In this document: piece after piece, positions 18,990 to 28,346 of the stretch
How the letters are laid out: each line of letters begins with the position of its first letter
Numbering within the stretch: the first letter of the stretch is position 1
NCBI GenBank assembly: GCA_016208965.1
Contig: JACQXB010000016.1
Coordinates: 25,541 to 89,540 of the forward strand
Direction: 5' to 3'
DNA length: 64,000 nucleotides
DNA from: Nitrospirota bacterium
Lineage (GTDB): Bacteria; Nitrospirota; Thermodesulfovibrionia; UBA6902; DSMQ01
Made by a program: the position numbers and the translations under genes
Notes under the pieces: model-generated
Told to the model about the DNA's origin: nothing
Databases searched by the model: none
Seen by the model: the letters and a program-made list of their open reading frames with translations, nothing else

Positions 18990-19729
18990 TGGAGATAGCA
19001 GAAGCTCTGAGGCTCGTTCAAGGGAAAATTGTAAACTCTGCACTCAGGGCTGGAAGGAATCCCGCTGAAATAAAAATAATTGCGGTTACTAAAACTGTAA
19101 GTATTGAACATATTCAGGAGGCAATAGACGCAGGATTAAGGATATTTGGGGAAAACAGGGTTCAGGAAGCTCAAAAAAAAGTTACAAGTTGCAAGTTGCA
19201 AGTTGCAAGTAAAGACAAAGACTCGTTACTCGTTACTCGTTACTCGTTACCTAAGATAGAATGGCATTTAATAGGAAATCTACAGAGAAACAAGGCAAAG
19301 TATGCGGTTCAGTTATTTGACCTTATTCATACCATTGATTCCATCGGAATTGCAGAGGAAGTCAATAAACAGGCTGAGAAGATAGGCAAAACCCAAAGGG
19401 TTCTTGTTCAGGTTAAATTATCTAAAGAGGAGACAAAACACGGGGTTTCAGAGGAGGATTTAATGCCCTTGCTTGAAATGATAAGTAATTTGAGAAACTT
19501 AAAACTTGAAGGGCTGATGACCATGCCTCCTTTTTTTGATGACCCGGAAAAAGCAAGACTGTATTTCAGGAGATTAAGAGAATTAAGGGATAATATTAAC
19601 AAGTTACGAGTTACGAGTTACGAGTTACGAGACTTATCTATGGGTATGTCCAATGACTTTGAAGTTGCAATAGAAGAAGGGGCAACTATGGTAAGAGTCG
19701 GGACGGCGATATTTGGGGTGAGAAGATAA
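18986..19729 (+). CDS. yggS: YggS family PLP-binding protein
   Basis: IIAVTKTVSIEHIQEAIDAGLRIFGENRVQEAQ, EWHLIGNLQRNKAKY; likely ATG at 18989 overlapping the cysS stop. Confidence 0.93.
   Translation: MMEIAEALRLVQGKIVNSALRAGRNPAEIKIIAVTKTVSIEHIQEAIDAGLRIFGENRVQEAQKKVTSCKLQVASKDKDSLLVTRYSLPKIEWHLIGNLQRNKAKYAVQLFDLIHTIDSIGIAEEVNKQAEKIGKTQRVLVQVKLSKEETKHGVSEEDLMPLLEMISNLRNLKLEGLMTMPPFFDDPEKARLYFRRLRELRDNINKLRVTSYELRDLSMGMSNDFEVAIEEGATMVRVGTAIFGVRR
19182..19249. repeat. Bipartite heptamer element (TTGCAAG)n-spacer-(CTCGTTA)4 in yggS
   Basis: ttacaag ttgcaag x3, taaagacaaaga, ctcgtta x4. Confidence 0.95.
19597..19631. repeat. Heptamer array TAACAAG-(TTACGAG)4 in yggS
   Basis: Direct reading. 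Confidence 0.95.
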
Positions 19730-19867
19730 GTGTTCTATGGCTTATAGAAAAAGCGGTTGTTTTGATATAGAATAATAACCTAAAAGATGCTTGAGTAAAT
19801 TATCTCGACAGCACTAATTAAGCAACCCCCGTTAGAAAGGACGGGGCTTTCTAACGGGGTAAATTAA

Positions 19868-22800
19868 ATGCTAAAGTCCTACGTTAAAAAAATATTTGAA
19901 GTTGCGAAAAGAGGCGATGCAAGGGAAGAAAGTTATTACTCCTGTCTTGAAGAACTTTTAAATGATTATGCTGATTCTATCAACAAAAAACAGATTTATA
20001 TTACTACCCTTCCTAAAAAGACTGATGCAGGAAATCCTGATTTTAGAATATGGGATGGGAAACAACACATTATTGGATATATTGAGGCTAAATCACTACA
20101 TGAAGAAGACTTAACCCATATAGAGCATTCTGAACAGCTTGAAAGATATTTAGACATTTTCCCTAATCTTATACTCACAAATTTTTTTGAATTCCGTCTT
20201 TATCGTGATGGCAATTTAATTGATAAAATTCGGATTGCAAGACCATATGTGATTCACAAGCTCGGTACAGTCCCTCCTGTTGAAAAAGAAAAGGAATTTT
20301 TTGCTCTTCTCGAAAAATTCTTTTCTTTTTCTTTACCCAAAACCTATTCAGCAAAGACCCTTGCAGTGGAGCTTGCAAAAAGGACAAGGTTTTTAAAAGA
20401 ACAGGTCATTATTGAAGAATTAAAAACAGAAGAGACTCCCCCCTTTAATTCCCCCCTTACCAATGGGGGACTGAGGGGGGTGTATGGTTTTTATGAAGCA
20501 TTCAAACAATACCTCATAAGTGGCCTTTCAAAAGAAGATTTTGCAGACCTTTATTCTCAGACTATCACATACGGGCTTTTTGCTGCCCGAACACGCTCGG
20601 AAAACAGCTTTAACAGAAAACTCGCATATGACAGGATTCCAAGGACGATTGGAATATTAAGGGATGTTTTCAGATTTATTTCTCTTGGTGAATTACCTCA
20701 ACAGATGGAATGGATAATTGACGATATTTCAGAAGTTTTAGCAGTTACGGATGTTTATAAAATACTTGATGAGTATTTTCATAAACATAAAGGTAAAGAC
20801 CCGATTGTACATTTCTATGAAACATTTCTTGCTGAATATGACCCTAAGACAAGAGAAAAAAGAGGCGTCTATTATACCCCTGAACCAGTAGTTTCTTATA
20901 TTGTTCGTTCTTTGCACCATATCTTAAAAGAGCATTTTAATAGAGCAGATGGCTTTGCAAATGATACAGTCACAGTATTAGACCCTGCTGCAGGAACACT
21001 CACTTTTTTAGCTGAAGCTGCTAAGTTGGCAGTGAACGAATTCTCTTTAAAATATGGCGAAGGAGCAAAAGAAAATTTCATTAAAGAACAAATCCTTAAA
21101 AACTTTTACGCCTTTGAATTAATGATGGCGCCGTATGCAATAGGGCATTTGAAAATATCCTTTCTCCTTGAAGAACTTGGTTACAAACTTCATGAAGATG
21201 ATAGATTCAAACTCTACCTGACCAATACCTTGGAAATGGAAGAACTTGCGCAGACAGAACTTCCCGGAATGGCTTCTCTTTCTGAAGAGTCACATCTTGC
21301 AGGCAAAGTCAAAAAAGAACAGCCTATTTTAGTGATACTCGGAAATCCACCCTATTCTGTAAGCTCTGCAAACAAATCTGACTTCATTGAGAAAGAGATG
21401 GAACTATATAAAAAAGATGTCCGTATTGAGAAAAATATCCAGCCTCTTTCAGATGATTACATTAAGTTTATTCGCTTTGCGCACTGGAAAATAGATAAAG
21501 CAGGTAAGGGTATTATCGGAATGATTACCAACAATTCTTATCTTTCAGGATTAATTCATCGCGGAATGCGTAAAAGTTTGCTTGAAAGTTTCAATGAAAT
21601 TTATATCTTAAATCTTCATGGGAATAGCCGAATTGGAGAGAAATGTCCTGATGGAAGTAAAGACGAAAATGTCTTTGATATTCAGCAAGGAGTTTCAATC
21701 GCATTGTTTGTTAAGAACGACTCTGTCATTGCGAGGAGCAGAGCGACGAAGCAATCTCATGAGATTGCCACGCCTTCGGCTCGCAATGACATTACTACTT
21801 GCAAAGTTTTCTATCAGGATGTTTACGGACTGAGGAAAAAGAAATACGCATACTTGAATAAATATTCTACTAACTCAACAAAGTGGATAGAGTTAACACC
21901 GACCGATACTTATTATTTCTTTGTAAAGAAAGATTTTTCTCTACAAGCAAAGTATGATAAGTTTTTGTCTATTCAGGAAATATTTGTTCAATCCTCCAGT
22001 GGTGTAAAAACCCATCGTGACCATTTCATAGTAGGATTTACAAAAGAAGAAGTTAAACAGCGAATTAGAACATTTACCAGTAATTTACCAGATGAAATAG
22101 TTACTCAAGGATTGAACTTAAAAGATACGAGAGATTGGAAGGTAAAAACCGCAAGGGAGAGTCTAAAGAAAATTGATTGGGGAGAATATGTTAGACCATA
22201 CTCGTATCGCCCTTTTGATAAAAGATATATTTGTTATCTATCAAACCTGATTGATAGAGGTTGTGACAGATGGGATTTGATGAAGAACTTTTTTAAGGAG
22301 AATATTGGGTTAGCAACAACAAGAAGGATGCCAGAAATATTCGGTGTCTCCACTTTTGTATGCAATTATGTTGGAGACATACATATAATCGGAGACCAAA
22401 ACTACTTTTTCCCTCTTTACCTCTACAAAACAAAAGAAGATAATCCTTCAAAGAAACGCTCTTTTAGCACTTTAATGATGCTCTTTGAGCCGGAAGCAGA
22501 TTATTTTGTAAAAAAGCCTAATCTATCTCCAGCATTTGTAGAAAAATTAACCAAAGAGTTTAAGAAAACACCAACCCCCGAACAAATCTTCTTTTACATT
22601 TATGCCATTCTCTACTCAAATATTTACCGTATAAAATATGCTGAATTCTTAAAGATAGATTTTCCAAGGATTCCTTTTACAAAAGATTATAAATTGTTCA
22701 AGAAAATGGGTGATTACGGCGAAAGACTTGTTGATTTACATCTGCTAAAATCATCAGCGCTTGATTCACCTGTTGCAAAGCTGCAGGGCAAGGGTGATAA

Positions 22801-23131
22801 TAAGATTGAAAAAGTGTGGCTGTCATTGCGAGGCAAAGCCAAAGCAATCTCAAAAGACGAGATTCTTCGCTACGCTCAGAATGACAAATTAGTGATTTAC
22901 ATCAACCAGAATCAGTATTTTGAAGGGCTTTCAAATGATGTCTGGGGATATCAAATTGGCGGTTATCAGGTTTGTGACAAATGGCTAAAAGATAGGAAAG
23001 GAAAAAGATTATCACTTGAGGATATAAAATATTACTGCAAGATTGTTACTGCTTTGAAGAAAACAATTGAAATCCAAAAAGCAATTGATAATGTCTATCC
23101 GGAAGTAGAAAAGGAGACTTTATCTTTATGA
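19868..23131 (+). CDS. Single-polypeptide restriction-modification enzyme (type IIG/ISP-like)
   Basis: N-terminal PDFRIWDGKQHIIGYIEAKS (PD-ExK-like); VLDPAAGTLTFLAEA; VILGNPPYS (N6-MTase motif IV); no helicase motifs noticed. Confidence 0.88.
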   Translation: MLKSYVKKIFEVAKRGDAREESYYSCLEELLNDYADSINKKQIYITTLPKKTDAGNPDFRIWDGKQHIIGYIEAKSLHEEDLTHIEHSEQLERYLDIFPNLILTNFFEFRLYRDGNLIDKIRIARPYVIHKLGTVPPVEKEKEFFALLEKFFSFSLPKTYSAKTLAVELAKRTRFLKEQVIIEELKTEETPPFNSPLTNGGLRGVYGFYEAFKQYLISGLSKEDFADLYSQTITYGLFAARTRSENSFNRKLAYDRIPRTIGILRDVFRFISLGELPQQMEWIIDDISEVLAVTDVYKILDEYFHKHKGKDPIVHFYETFLAEYDPKTREKRGVYYTPEPVVSYIVRSLHHILKEHFNRADGFANDTVTVLDPAAGTLTFLAEAAKLAVNEFSLKYGEGAKENFIKEQILKNFYAFELMMAPYAIGHLKISFLLEELGYKLHEDDRFKLYLTNTLEMEELAQTELPGMASLSEESHLAGKVKKEQPILVILGNPPYSVSSANKSDFIEKEMELYKKDVRIEKNIQPLSDDYIKFIRFAHWKIDKAGKGIIGMITNNSYLSGLIHRGMRKSLLESFNEIYILNLHGNSRIGEKCPDGSKDENVFDIQQGVSIALFVKNDSVIARSRATKQSHEIATPSARNDITTCKVFYQDVYGLRKKKYAYLNKYSTNSTKWIELTPTDTYYFFVKKDFSLQAKYDKFLSIQEIFVQSSSGVKTHRDHFIVGFTKEEVKQRIRTFTSNLPDEIVTQGLNLKDTRDWKVKTARESLKKIDWGEYVRPYSYRPFDKRYICYLSNLIDRGCDRWDLMKNFFKENIGLATTRRMPEIFGVSTFVCNYVGDIHIIGDQNYFFPLYLYKTKEDNPSKKRSFSTLMMLFEPEADYFVKKPNLSPAFVEKLTKEFKKTPTPEQIFFYIYAILYSNIYRIKYAEFLKIDFPRIPFTKDYKLFKKMGDYGERLVDLHLLKSSALDSPVAKLQGKGDNKIEKVWLSLRGKAKAISKDEILRYAQNDKLVIYINQNQYFEGLSNDVWGYQIGGYQVCDKWLKDRKGKRLSLEDIKYYCKIVTALKKTIEIQKAIDNVYPEVEKETLSL
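21721..21795. repeat. GTCATTGCGAG-type repeat in frame in the R-M gene
   Basis: tctgtcattgcgaggagcagagcgacgaagcaatctcatgagattgccacgccttcggctcgcaatgacatt; encodes VIARSRATKQSHEIATPSARNDI. Confidence 0.9.
22804..22886. repeat. GTCATTGCGAG/CAGAATGAC-type repeat in frame in the R-M gene
   Basis: Encodes LSLRGKAKAISKDEILRYAQNDK. Confidence 0.9.
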
Positions 23132-23931
23132 TAGGTTTCATAGGCGGGGGGAACATGGCGGAAGCGATGATTAAAGGCATGTGTCAAAGTGTCAAAGTGT
23201 CAAAGTGTCAGAGCAAAATACTTGTCTCTGAACCGAGGGAGGACAGGAGGAAGTATCTTGAGCAGAGCTATGGGGTGAAAACAACCTCTTCAAATAAAGA
23301 TGCGGCGTCTTTATGCAATATTATAATCCTTGCCGTTAAACCGCAGAATATGGAGACAGTACTTGATGAGATAAAAGATTTAGTCAATGAGGATAAAACA
23401 GTGGTATCAATAGCCGCAGGTATTACACTATCATATCTTCAATCAAAATTAAAAACAAAAAAACTCATCCGGGTAATGCCTAATACACCTGCACTTGTAC
23501 AGGAAGGTATGTCCGTTATCTCCTTATGCGAATGCTTTTCTGACACGGATATATTAACCGTAAGAGAAATCTTTATGTCTATAGGAAAAGTTATCACCCT
23601 CCCTGAGAAATATATGGATGCTGTCACTGCCCTTTCAGGAAGCGGTCCTGCCTTTATTGCCTTTTTCATTGAGGCAATGATAGAGGCAGGAGTAAAAATG
23701 GGTTTAAACAGAGACAATGCCTCTGAGCTTACGATACAAACGCTCATTGGCACAGCAAAGCTTCTTAAGACAGGTATGCCTGCAGAAAAACTCAGAGAGA
23801 TGGTAACATCTCCCGGGGGAACAACAGCAGCAGGTCTTAAGGTGTTTAATGAAAAAGGACTTAAGGATATTGTTGTATCTGCGATTGAGGCAGCAACAAA
23901 CCGGGCAAAGGAACTTGGAAAAACAAATTAA
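23128..23931 (+). CDS. proC: Pyrroline-5-carboxylate reductase
   Basis: MIGFIGGGNMAEAMIKG, AVKPQNM, RVMPNTPALVQEG, ALSGSGPAF, VTSPGGTTAAGL. Confidence 0.96.
   Translation: MIGFIGGGNMAEAMIKGMCQSVKVSKCQSKILVSEPREDRRKYLEQSYGVKTTSSNKDAASLCNIIILAVKPQNMETVLDEIKDLVNEDKTVVSIAAGITLSYLQSKLKTKKLIRVMPNTPALVQEGMSVISLCECFSDTDILTVREIFMSIGKVITLPEKYMDAVTALSGSGPAFIAFFIEAMIEAGVKMGLNRDNASELTIQTLIGTAKLLKTGMPAEKLREMVTSPGGTTAAGLKVFNEKGLKDIVVSAIEAATNRAKELGKTN
23181..23212. repeat. Octamer array (GTGTCAAA)n in frame in proC
   Basis: Encodes QSVKVSKCQS. Confidence 0.85.
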
Positions 23932-23961
23932 TATTTTATCCTGAATTTTAAGGGAGTCTAT

Positions 23962-24267
23962 ATGTTTATATTTGCAAATCTATTAACAGCTTTAGCAAAG
24001 ATACTTGATATTGCGCTTACAGCCTATATGTGGATAATAATAATCGCAGCACTTATTAGCTGGGTAAATCCTGATCCATACAATCCAATTGTGCGATTCT
24101 TATATTCGGTCACAGAGCCCGTTCTAAGACCAATAAGGAGAAGGATCGGAATAGGCATTGGTGTTGACATATCGCCGATGATAGTGATTTTAATAATTCT
24201 CTTCATTAAATATTTTCTAATAGCGTCTTTAATTGAAATGGCTTTTAGAATGAAAGGAGCAGCATGA
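23962..24267 (+). CDS. yggT: YggT family membrane protein
   Basis: AYMWIIIIAALISWVNPDPYNPIVRFLYSVTEPVLRPIRR. Confidence 0.93.
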   Translation: MFIFANLLTALAKILDIALTAYMWIIIIAALISWVNPDPYNPIVRFLYSVTEPVLRPIRRRIGIGIGVDISPMIVILIILFIKYFLIASLIEMAFRMKGAA

Positions 24268-24300
24268 TGCATGATACACGATTCATGATTCATGATAAAA
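24262..24300. repeat. Heptamer array (ATTCATG-like)
   Basis: atgcatg atacacg attcatg attcatg. Confidence 0.7.
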
Positions 24301-24359
24301 GCTTTTCCATCTTGTATCTCGGACCGAGTCGTTTCCGACTTGCTACAGGATTGCCTTAT

Positions 24360-24433
24360 TTCTGTCATTCCGCACTTGATGCGGAATCCAGTTATTTTTT
24401 TCTGGATTCCTGCTTTCGCAGGAATGACTAATA
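24360..24433. repeat. GTCATTCC...GGAATGAC palindrome
   Basis: tgtcattccgcacttgatgcggaatccagttatttttttctggattcctgctttcgcaggaatgac. Confidence 0.9.
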
Positions 24434-24507
24434 ACAAAAGCGTAATAAAGTTTTTAAGATACCTTGCAGCTTGCTGCAGGCAGGCTCATTAGGTAAAGGA
24501 GGTTTGG

Positions 24508-24984
24508 ATGAGAATTACACCACTTGATATTCAACAGAAGCAGTTTTCTACAAAGTTCAGGGGATTTGATACTGAAGATGTAGATTCCTTTCTTGAACTT
24601 ATAAGGGAGGAGATGGAGGAACTCCTAAGAGAGAACGCTAATCTAAGAGAGGATGTGAAAAGGTTTGACAAACAGCTAAAGGATTATAAAAACATTGAAA
24701 CAACCCTCAGAGACACCCTTATGATAACCCAGCAGATGGTTGAAGAGTATAAAAATAATGCAAGAAAAGAGGCAGAGCTTATAAAGAAAGATGCAGAATT
24801 AAGGGCAGATGAGATATTAAAAGATGCACAGGAGAAGGTCATCATGATACACGAGGACATAACTGACCTCAAGGGGGTAAGAAGACATTTTAAAGAAGAA
24901 TTAAAACGATTAATAGAAAACCACCTAAGGATGGTTGAGTTTGATAAAGAAAGGGAGGAAGAGACCCCTACCGAGGGCTCGTAG
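24508..24984 (+). CDS. divIVA: DivIVA domain protein
   Basis: MRITPLDIQQKQFSTKFRGFDTEDVDSFLELIREEME plus coiled coil. Confidence 0.92.
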   Translation: MRITPLDIQQKQFSTKFRGFDTEDVDSFLELIREEMEELLRENANLREDVKRFDKQLKDYKNIETTLRDTLMITQQMVEEYKNNARKEAELIKKDAELRADEILKDAQEKVIMIHEDITDLKGVRRHFKEELKRLIENHLRMVEFDKEREEETPTEGS

Positions 24985-24986
24985 AG

Positions 24987-26231
24987 ATGAAGTTTAAGGC
25001 ACTTAAGGGAGTACATGATATTCTGCCTCCAGAGACCTATATATGGCAGCACATGGAGGTTGTAGCTAAGGAGGTATTCAGAACCTATGGATATAAGGAG
25101 ATCAGGCTGCCTATAATTGAGCCGACAGATATATTTATCAGGAGCATAGGTGAGACAACAGATATCGTTGAAAAAGAGATGTATACATTTCAGGATAAGG
25201 GTGGACGCAGTGTTACCCTGAGACCTGAGGGTACTGCACCCTTTGTCAGGGCGTTTATTGAGCATAATCTTTATAATGAGCCTTCCCCACAGAAATATTA
25301 CTATATCGGCCCGATGTTCAGATATGAAAGGCCACAGGCAGGCAGGCAGAGACAATTCTACCAGATAGCCGTTGAGGTGTTGGGCACAGATGATGTAAAA
25401 GTAGATGCAGAGGTCATATCTATGCTTTCAATATTTTTTAAAAAAATCGGCGTAAAGGACATTGAAATTGAGGTTACATCAATTGGTTGTGGGAGGTGTC
25501 GTCCTGAATACAAAGTGGCTCTTAAGAATTTTTTAAAGGATAAATTAAATATTTTTTGCGATGACTGTAAAAGACGATATGATATTAATCCCCTGAGAAT
25601 ACTTGATTGTAAGGTAAAAACATGCATTGATGCCCGTGAGGGCTCACCCTCAGTAATAGAGTTTCTATGTAAGGATTGTAAGGTGCATTTCAATGATGTT
25701 AGGTATTATCTAAGGCTCTTAGGTATTGAGCATATCATAAACCCAAATTTGGTAAGGGGGCTTGATTATTACACACGGACTACATTTGAGGTAAAAAGCC
25801 CACTGTTAGGTGCGCAGAATGCGGTAGCAGCAGGTGGCAGATATGGCAGCCTCGTTGAGGAGTTTGGTGGTCCGCCTGTTTCTGGAATAGGTTTTGCGGT
25901 TGGGATAGAAAGGGTTATTCCGCTTATTAAGGGATTGCCTAGTATCTGGGGCGGGCCTGATATCTTTCTTTGCTCATTAGGTAAGGAGGCGGAAGAAAAA
26001 AGCCTTTTACTTGCTGAGCAGTTGCGTGGTGAAGGTCTGTGGGTTGAGCTCGGATATGACAAGTCTTCCCTTCGGAGTCAGATGCGCAGGGCTGACCGCA
26101 TTGGAGCTAAAAATGTTATTGTTGTGGGAGAAGATGAGTTAAAAAAACAGAGGGTTATAATAAAAAATATGAAGGACAAAAATGAGGTTGAGGCTGCTTT
26201 TGATGTTAAGGCGATAATAAAGACAATTTGA
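24987..26231 (+). CDS. hisS: Histidyl-tRNA synthetase
   Basis: LKGVHDILP, LRPEGTAPFVRAF, GPMFRYERPQAGRQRQFYQI, GLDYYTRTTFEV. Confidence 0.97.
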   Translation: MKFKALKGVHDILPPETYIWQHMEVVAKEVFRTYGYKEIRLPIIEPTDIFIRSIGETTDIVEKEMYTFQDKGGRSVTLRPEGTAPFVRAFIEHNLYNEPSPQKYYYIGPMFRYERPQAGRQRQFYQIAVEVLGTDDVKVDAEVISMLSIFFKKIGVKDIEIEVTSIGCGRCRPEYKVALKNFLKDKLNIFCDDCKRRYDINPLRILDCKVKTCIDAREGSPSVIEFLCKDCKVHFNDVRYYLRLLGIEHIINPNLVRGLDYYTRTTFEVKSPLLGAQNAVAAGGRYGSLVEEFGGPPVSGIGFAVGIERVIPLIKGLPSIWGGPDIFLCSLGKEAEEKSLLLAEQLRGEGLWVELGYDKSSLRSQMRRADRIGAKNVIVVGEDELKKQRVIIKNMKDKNEVEAAFDVKAIIKTI

Positions 26232-26314
26232 GAAGAAAATAAATCTTTAATAAGGGATAAAAAACCTCTTTAGATCAAAAATATATAAATCTGCTTTTAT
26301 GTTACAATAACCGT

Positions 26315-27046
26315 ATGAATCCCCCTTTAAACTGCACAGGTATAATCCTCGCTGGAGGAGAGAATAAACGTATGCCTGAGCCAAAGGCTTTTTTAAAGAT
26401 AAATGGAGAGTGTATTATAGAGAGAGGCATTAAAATCATGAGACAACTATTCAATGAGATATTTATTATTACAAATCAGCCTGAGGCTTATTTTTATCTT
26501 GGGGTACCATTGTTTGGTGATACCTATAATGTGCGAGGACCAATGACAGGGATATTCACTTCCTTTGTAAATTCATCGCACCCATGGGTTTTTGTCACTG
26601 CATGCGACATGCCATTTATAAATGAAGAACTCATAAAATATATGGCTTCAAAAAGAGAAGATTACGAGGCAGTTGTACCAAAATCCCCCCGTTCTATCTT
26701 TAATCCCCCTCTGTCCCCCTTTAATAAAGGGGGACAGAGGGGGATTTTTAAAGGAGAGCAAAGGGGGGATTTTGTAGAGCCTCTTTTTGCATTTTATTCC
26801 AGTCGGTTAAGTAAACGGATGGAAGAAGCGATTCTCAGCGGCAAGACAGGGCTAAGGGATTTTTTAAAGGATAAAAAAGTGAGATATATACCCTCGGTGG
26901 AGATAGAGGGCATTGACCCTGAAGGTAAATCTTTTATAAATCTCAATACCCCTCAGGATGTGAAATTTTATTTGCATCCTGAAACCATTTGCTCCCCTAA
27001 AAAAGGGGCACAGGCTCCTGGATTATGTGGTTTACAGGGGAATTAA
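26315..27046 (+). CDS. mobA: Molybdenum cofactor guanylyltransferase
   Basis: GIILAGGENKRMPEPKAFLKINGE, VTACDMPFI, FINLNTPQDV. Confidence 0.88.
   Translation: MNPPLNCTGIILAGGENKRMPEPKAFLKINGECIIERGIKIMRQLFNEIFIITNQPEAYFYLGVPLFGDTYNVRGPMTGIFTSFVNSSHPWVFVTACDMPFINEELIKYMASKREDYEAVVPKSPRSIFNPPLSPFNKGGQRGIFKGEQRGDFVEPLFAFYSSRLSKRMEEAILSGKTGLRDFLKDKKVRYIPSVEIEGIDPEGKSFINLNTPQDVKFYLHPETICSPKKGAQAPGLCGLQGN
26683..26775. repeat. Compound family A palindrome in frame in mobA
   Basis: Encodes KSPRSIFNPPLSPFNKGGQRGIFKGEQRGDF. Confidence 0.9.
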
Positions 27047-27056
27047 AAGGAGGATA

Positions 27057-27254
27057 ATGATGAATGAATGGATTATCGTTGGAGTGGTAGCTGTAATAGT
27101 AATCTTTGGTGTTTCAAAACTGCCTGAGATAGGTAAAGGCATTGGAGAAGGGATAAAGAACTTCAAAAAGGCACTCTCTGGACCATCTGAGATTGATGTA
27201 ACCCCAAAGAAGAAAAATGAAGAAGTAGAAGAAGCTAAAGAAAATAAGTCATAG
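27057..27254 (+). CDS. tatA: Twin-arginine translocase TatA/TatE
   Basis: MMNEWIIVGVVAVIVIFGVSKLPEIGKGIGEGIKNFKKAL, AGGAGG-like RBS. Confidence 0.93.
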   Translation: MMNEWIIVGVVAVIVIFGVSKLPEIGKGIGEGIKNFKKALSGPSEIDVTPKKKNEEVEEAKENKS

Positions 27255-28346
27255 GTGAAATCCACTATAACTCGTGCAGAGATTGATTTAGTTGCCCTTT
27301 CTCACAACTTAACAGTTGTTAAAAAAAAGACAAAAAACAAGCCGTCTATATTAGCGGTAGTAAAGGCTAATGCCTATGGACATGGCGCTGTAGAGGTAGC
27401 AAGGCATCTTTTAAGAGAGGGCGTTGCCATGTTTGCCGTAGCCTTTACTACCGAGGCAATAGAGCTTAGAGAGGCAGGTATAATCGCCCCAATTCTTGTA
27501 TTCTTTGATAGAGATAATATAGATTCATACATAAAATATAATCTCACACCTACTGTATTTGACCTTAAAACCGCAGAGAGGCTTTCAGTAAAAGCTCATA
27601 AGCACAACCGCAAGATAGCAATACATATTAAGATAGACACAGGTATGGGGCGCGTTGGGTTTAGTGTCAAAGACGGCTTTCAATCAATCATTAAAATTTC
27701 GCAGATGAGAAATATTGAACTTGAAGGCATCATGAGTCATTTTGCAGATGCAGAGCTTCAAGACAGAGAGTTTGCCTTGAGGCAGTTAAAGGATTTCACG
27801 CAGCTTATAGCATCCTTAAAAAAGAAGAATATTGACTTTAAATTTTTTCATATCTCAAATAGTGCTGCTATTTCATTGTTTCCAGAGGCACATCTTAACA
27901 TGGTTCGCCCCGGCATAATGCTCTATGGTTACGGACCAGCAAGAGAGAGCTTGAAACCAGTTATGAGCCTTAAGAGTAAGATTATACTTACAAAAACAGT
28001 ACCGTCTGGAACTCCTATAGGGTATGGTATGACCTTTATTACAAGAAGAAAGAGCACTATAGCTACTGTGCCTGTTGGTTATGCAGATGGATATAATAGA
28101 AAACTATCAAACTGTGGAGAAGTACTTATAAATGGCAATCGCACACATGTGGTTGGCATGGTATGTATGGATACCATCATGGTTGATATTACTGAAATAG
28201 GGAATGCCAAAGTTGGTGACGAGGTGGTATTAATAGGTTCGCAGGGTGGCGAGAGGATTACTGCTCAGGACATTGCTGATAGGATAGGTACTATCCCGTA
28301 TGAAATTTTAACATCTATAGGTCAGAGGGTTAGAAGGGTTTACTAA
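27255..28346 (+). CDS. alr: Alanine racemase
   Basis: AVVKANAYGHGAVEVARHL, HIKIDTGMGRVGF, RPGIMLYGYGP; GTG start. Confidence 0.96.
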   Translation: MKSTITRAEIDLVALSHNLTVVKKKTKNKPSILAVVKANAYGHGAVEVARHLLREGVAMFAVAFTTEAIELREAGIIAPILVFFDRDNIDSYIKYNLTPTVFDLKTAERLSVKAHKHNRKIAIHIKIDTGMGRVGFSVKDGFQSIIKISQMRNIELEGIMSHFADAELQDREFALRQLKDFTQLIASLKKKNIDFKFFHISNSAAISLFPEAHLNMVRPGIMLYGYGPARESLKPVMSLKSKIILTKTVPSGTPIGYGMTFITRRKSTIATVPVGYADGYNRKLSNCGEVLINGNRTHVVGMVCMDTIMVDITEIGNAKVGDEVVLIGSQGGERITAQDIADRIGTIPYEILTSIGQRVRRVY

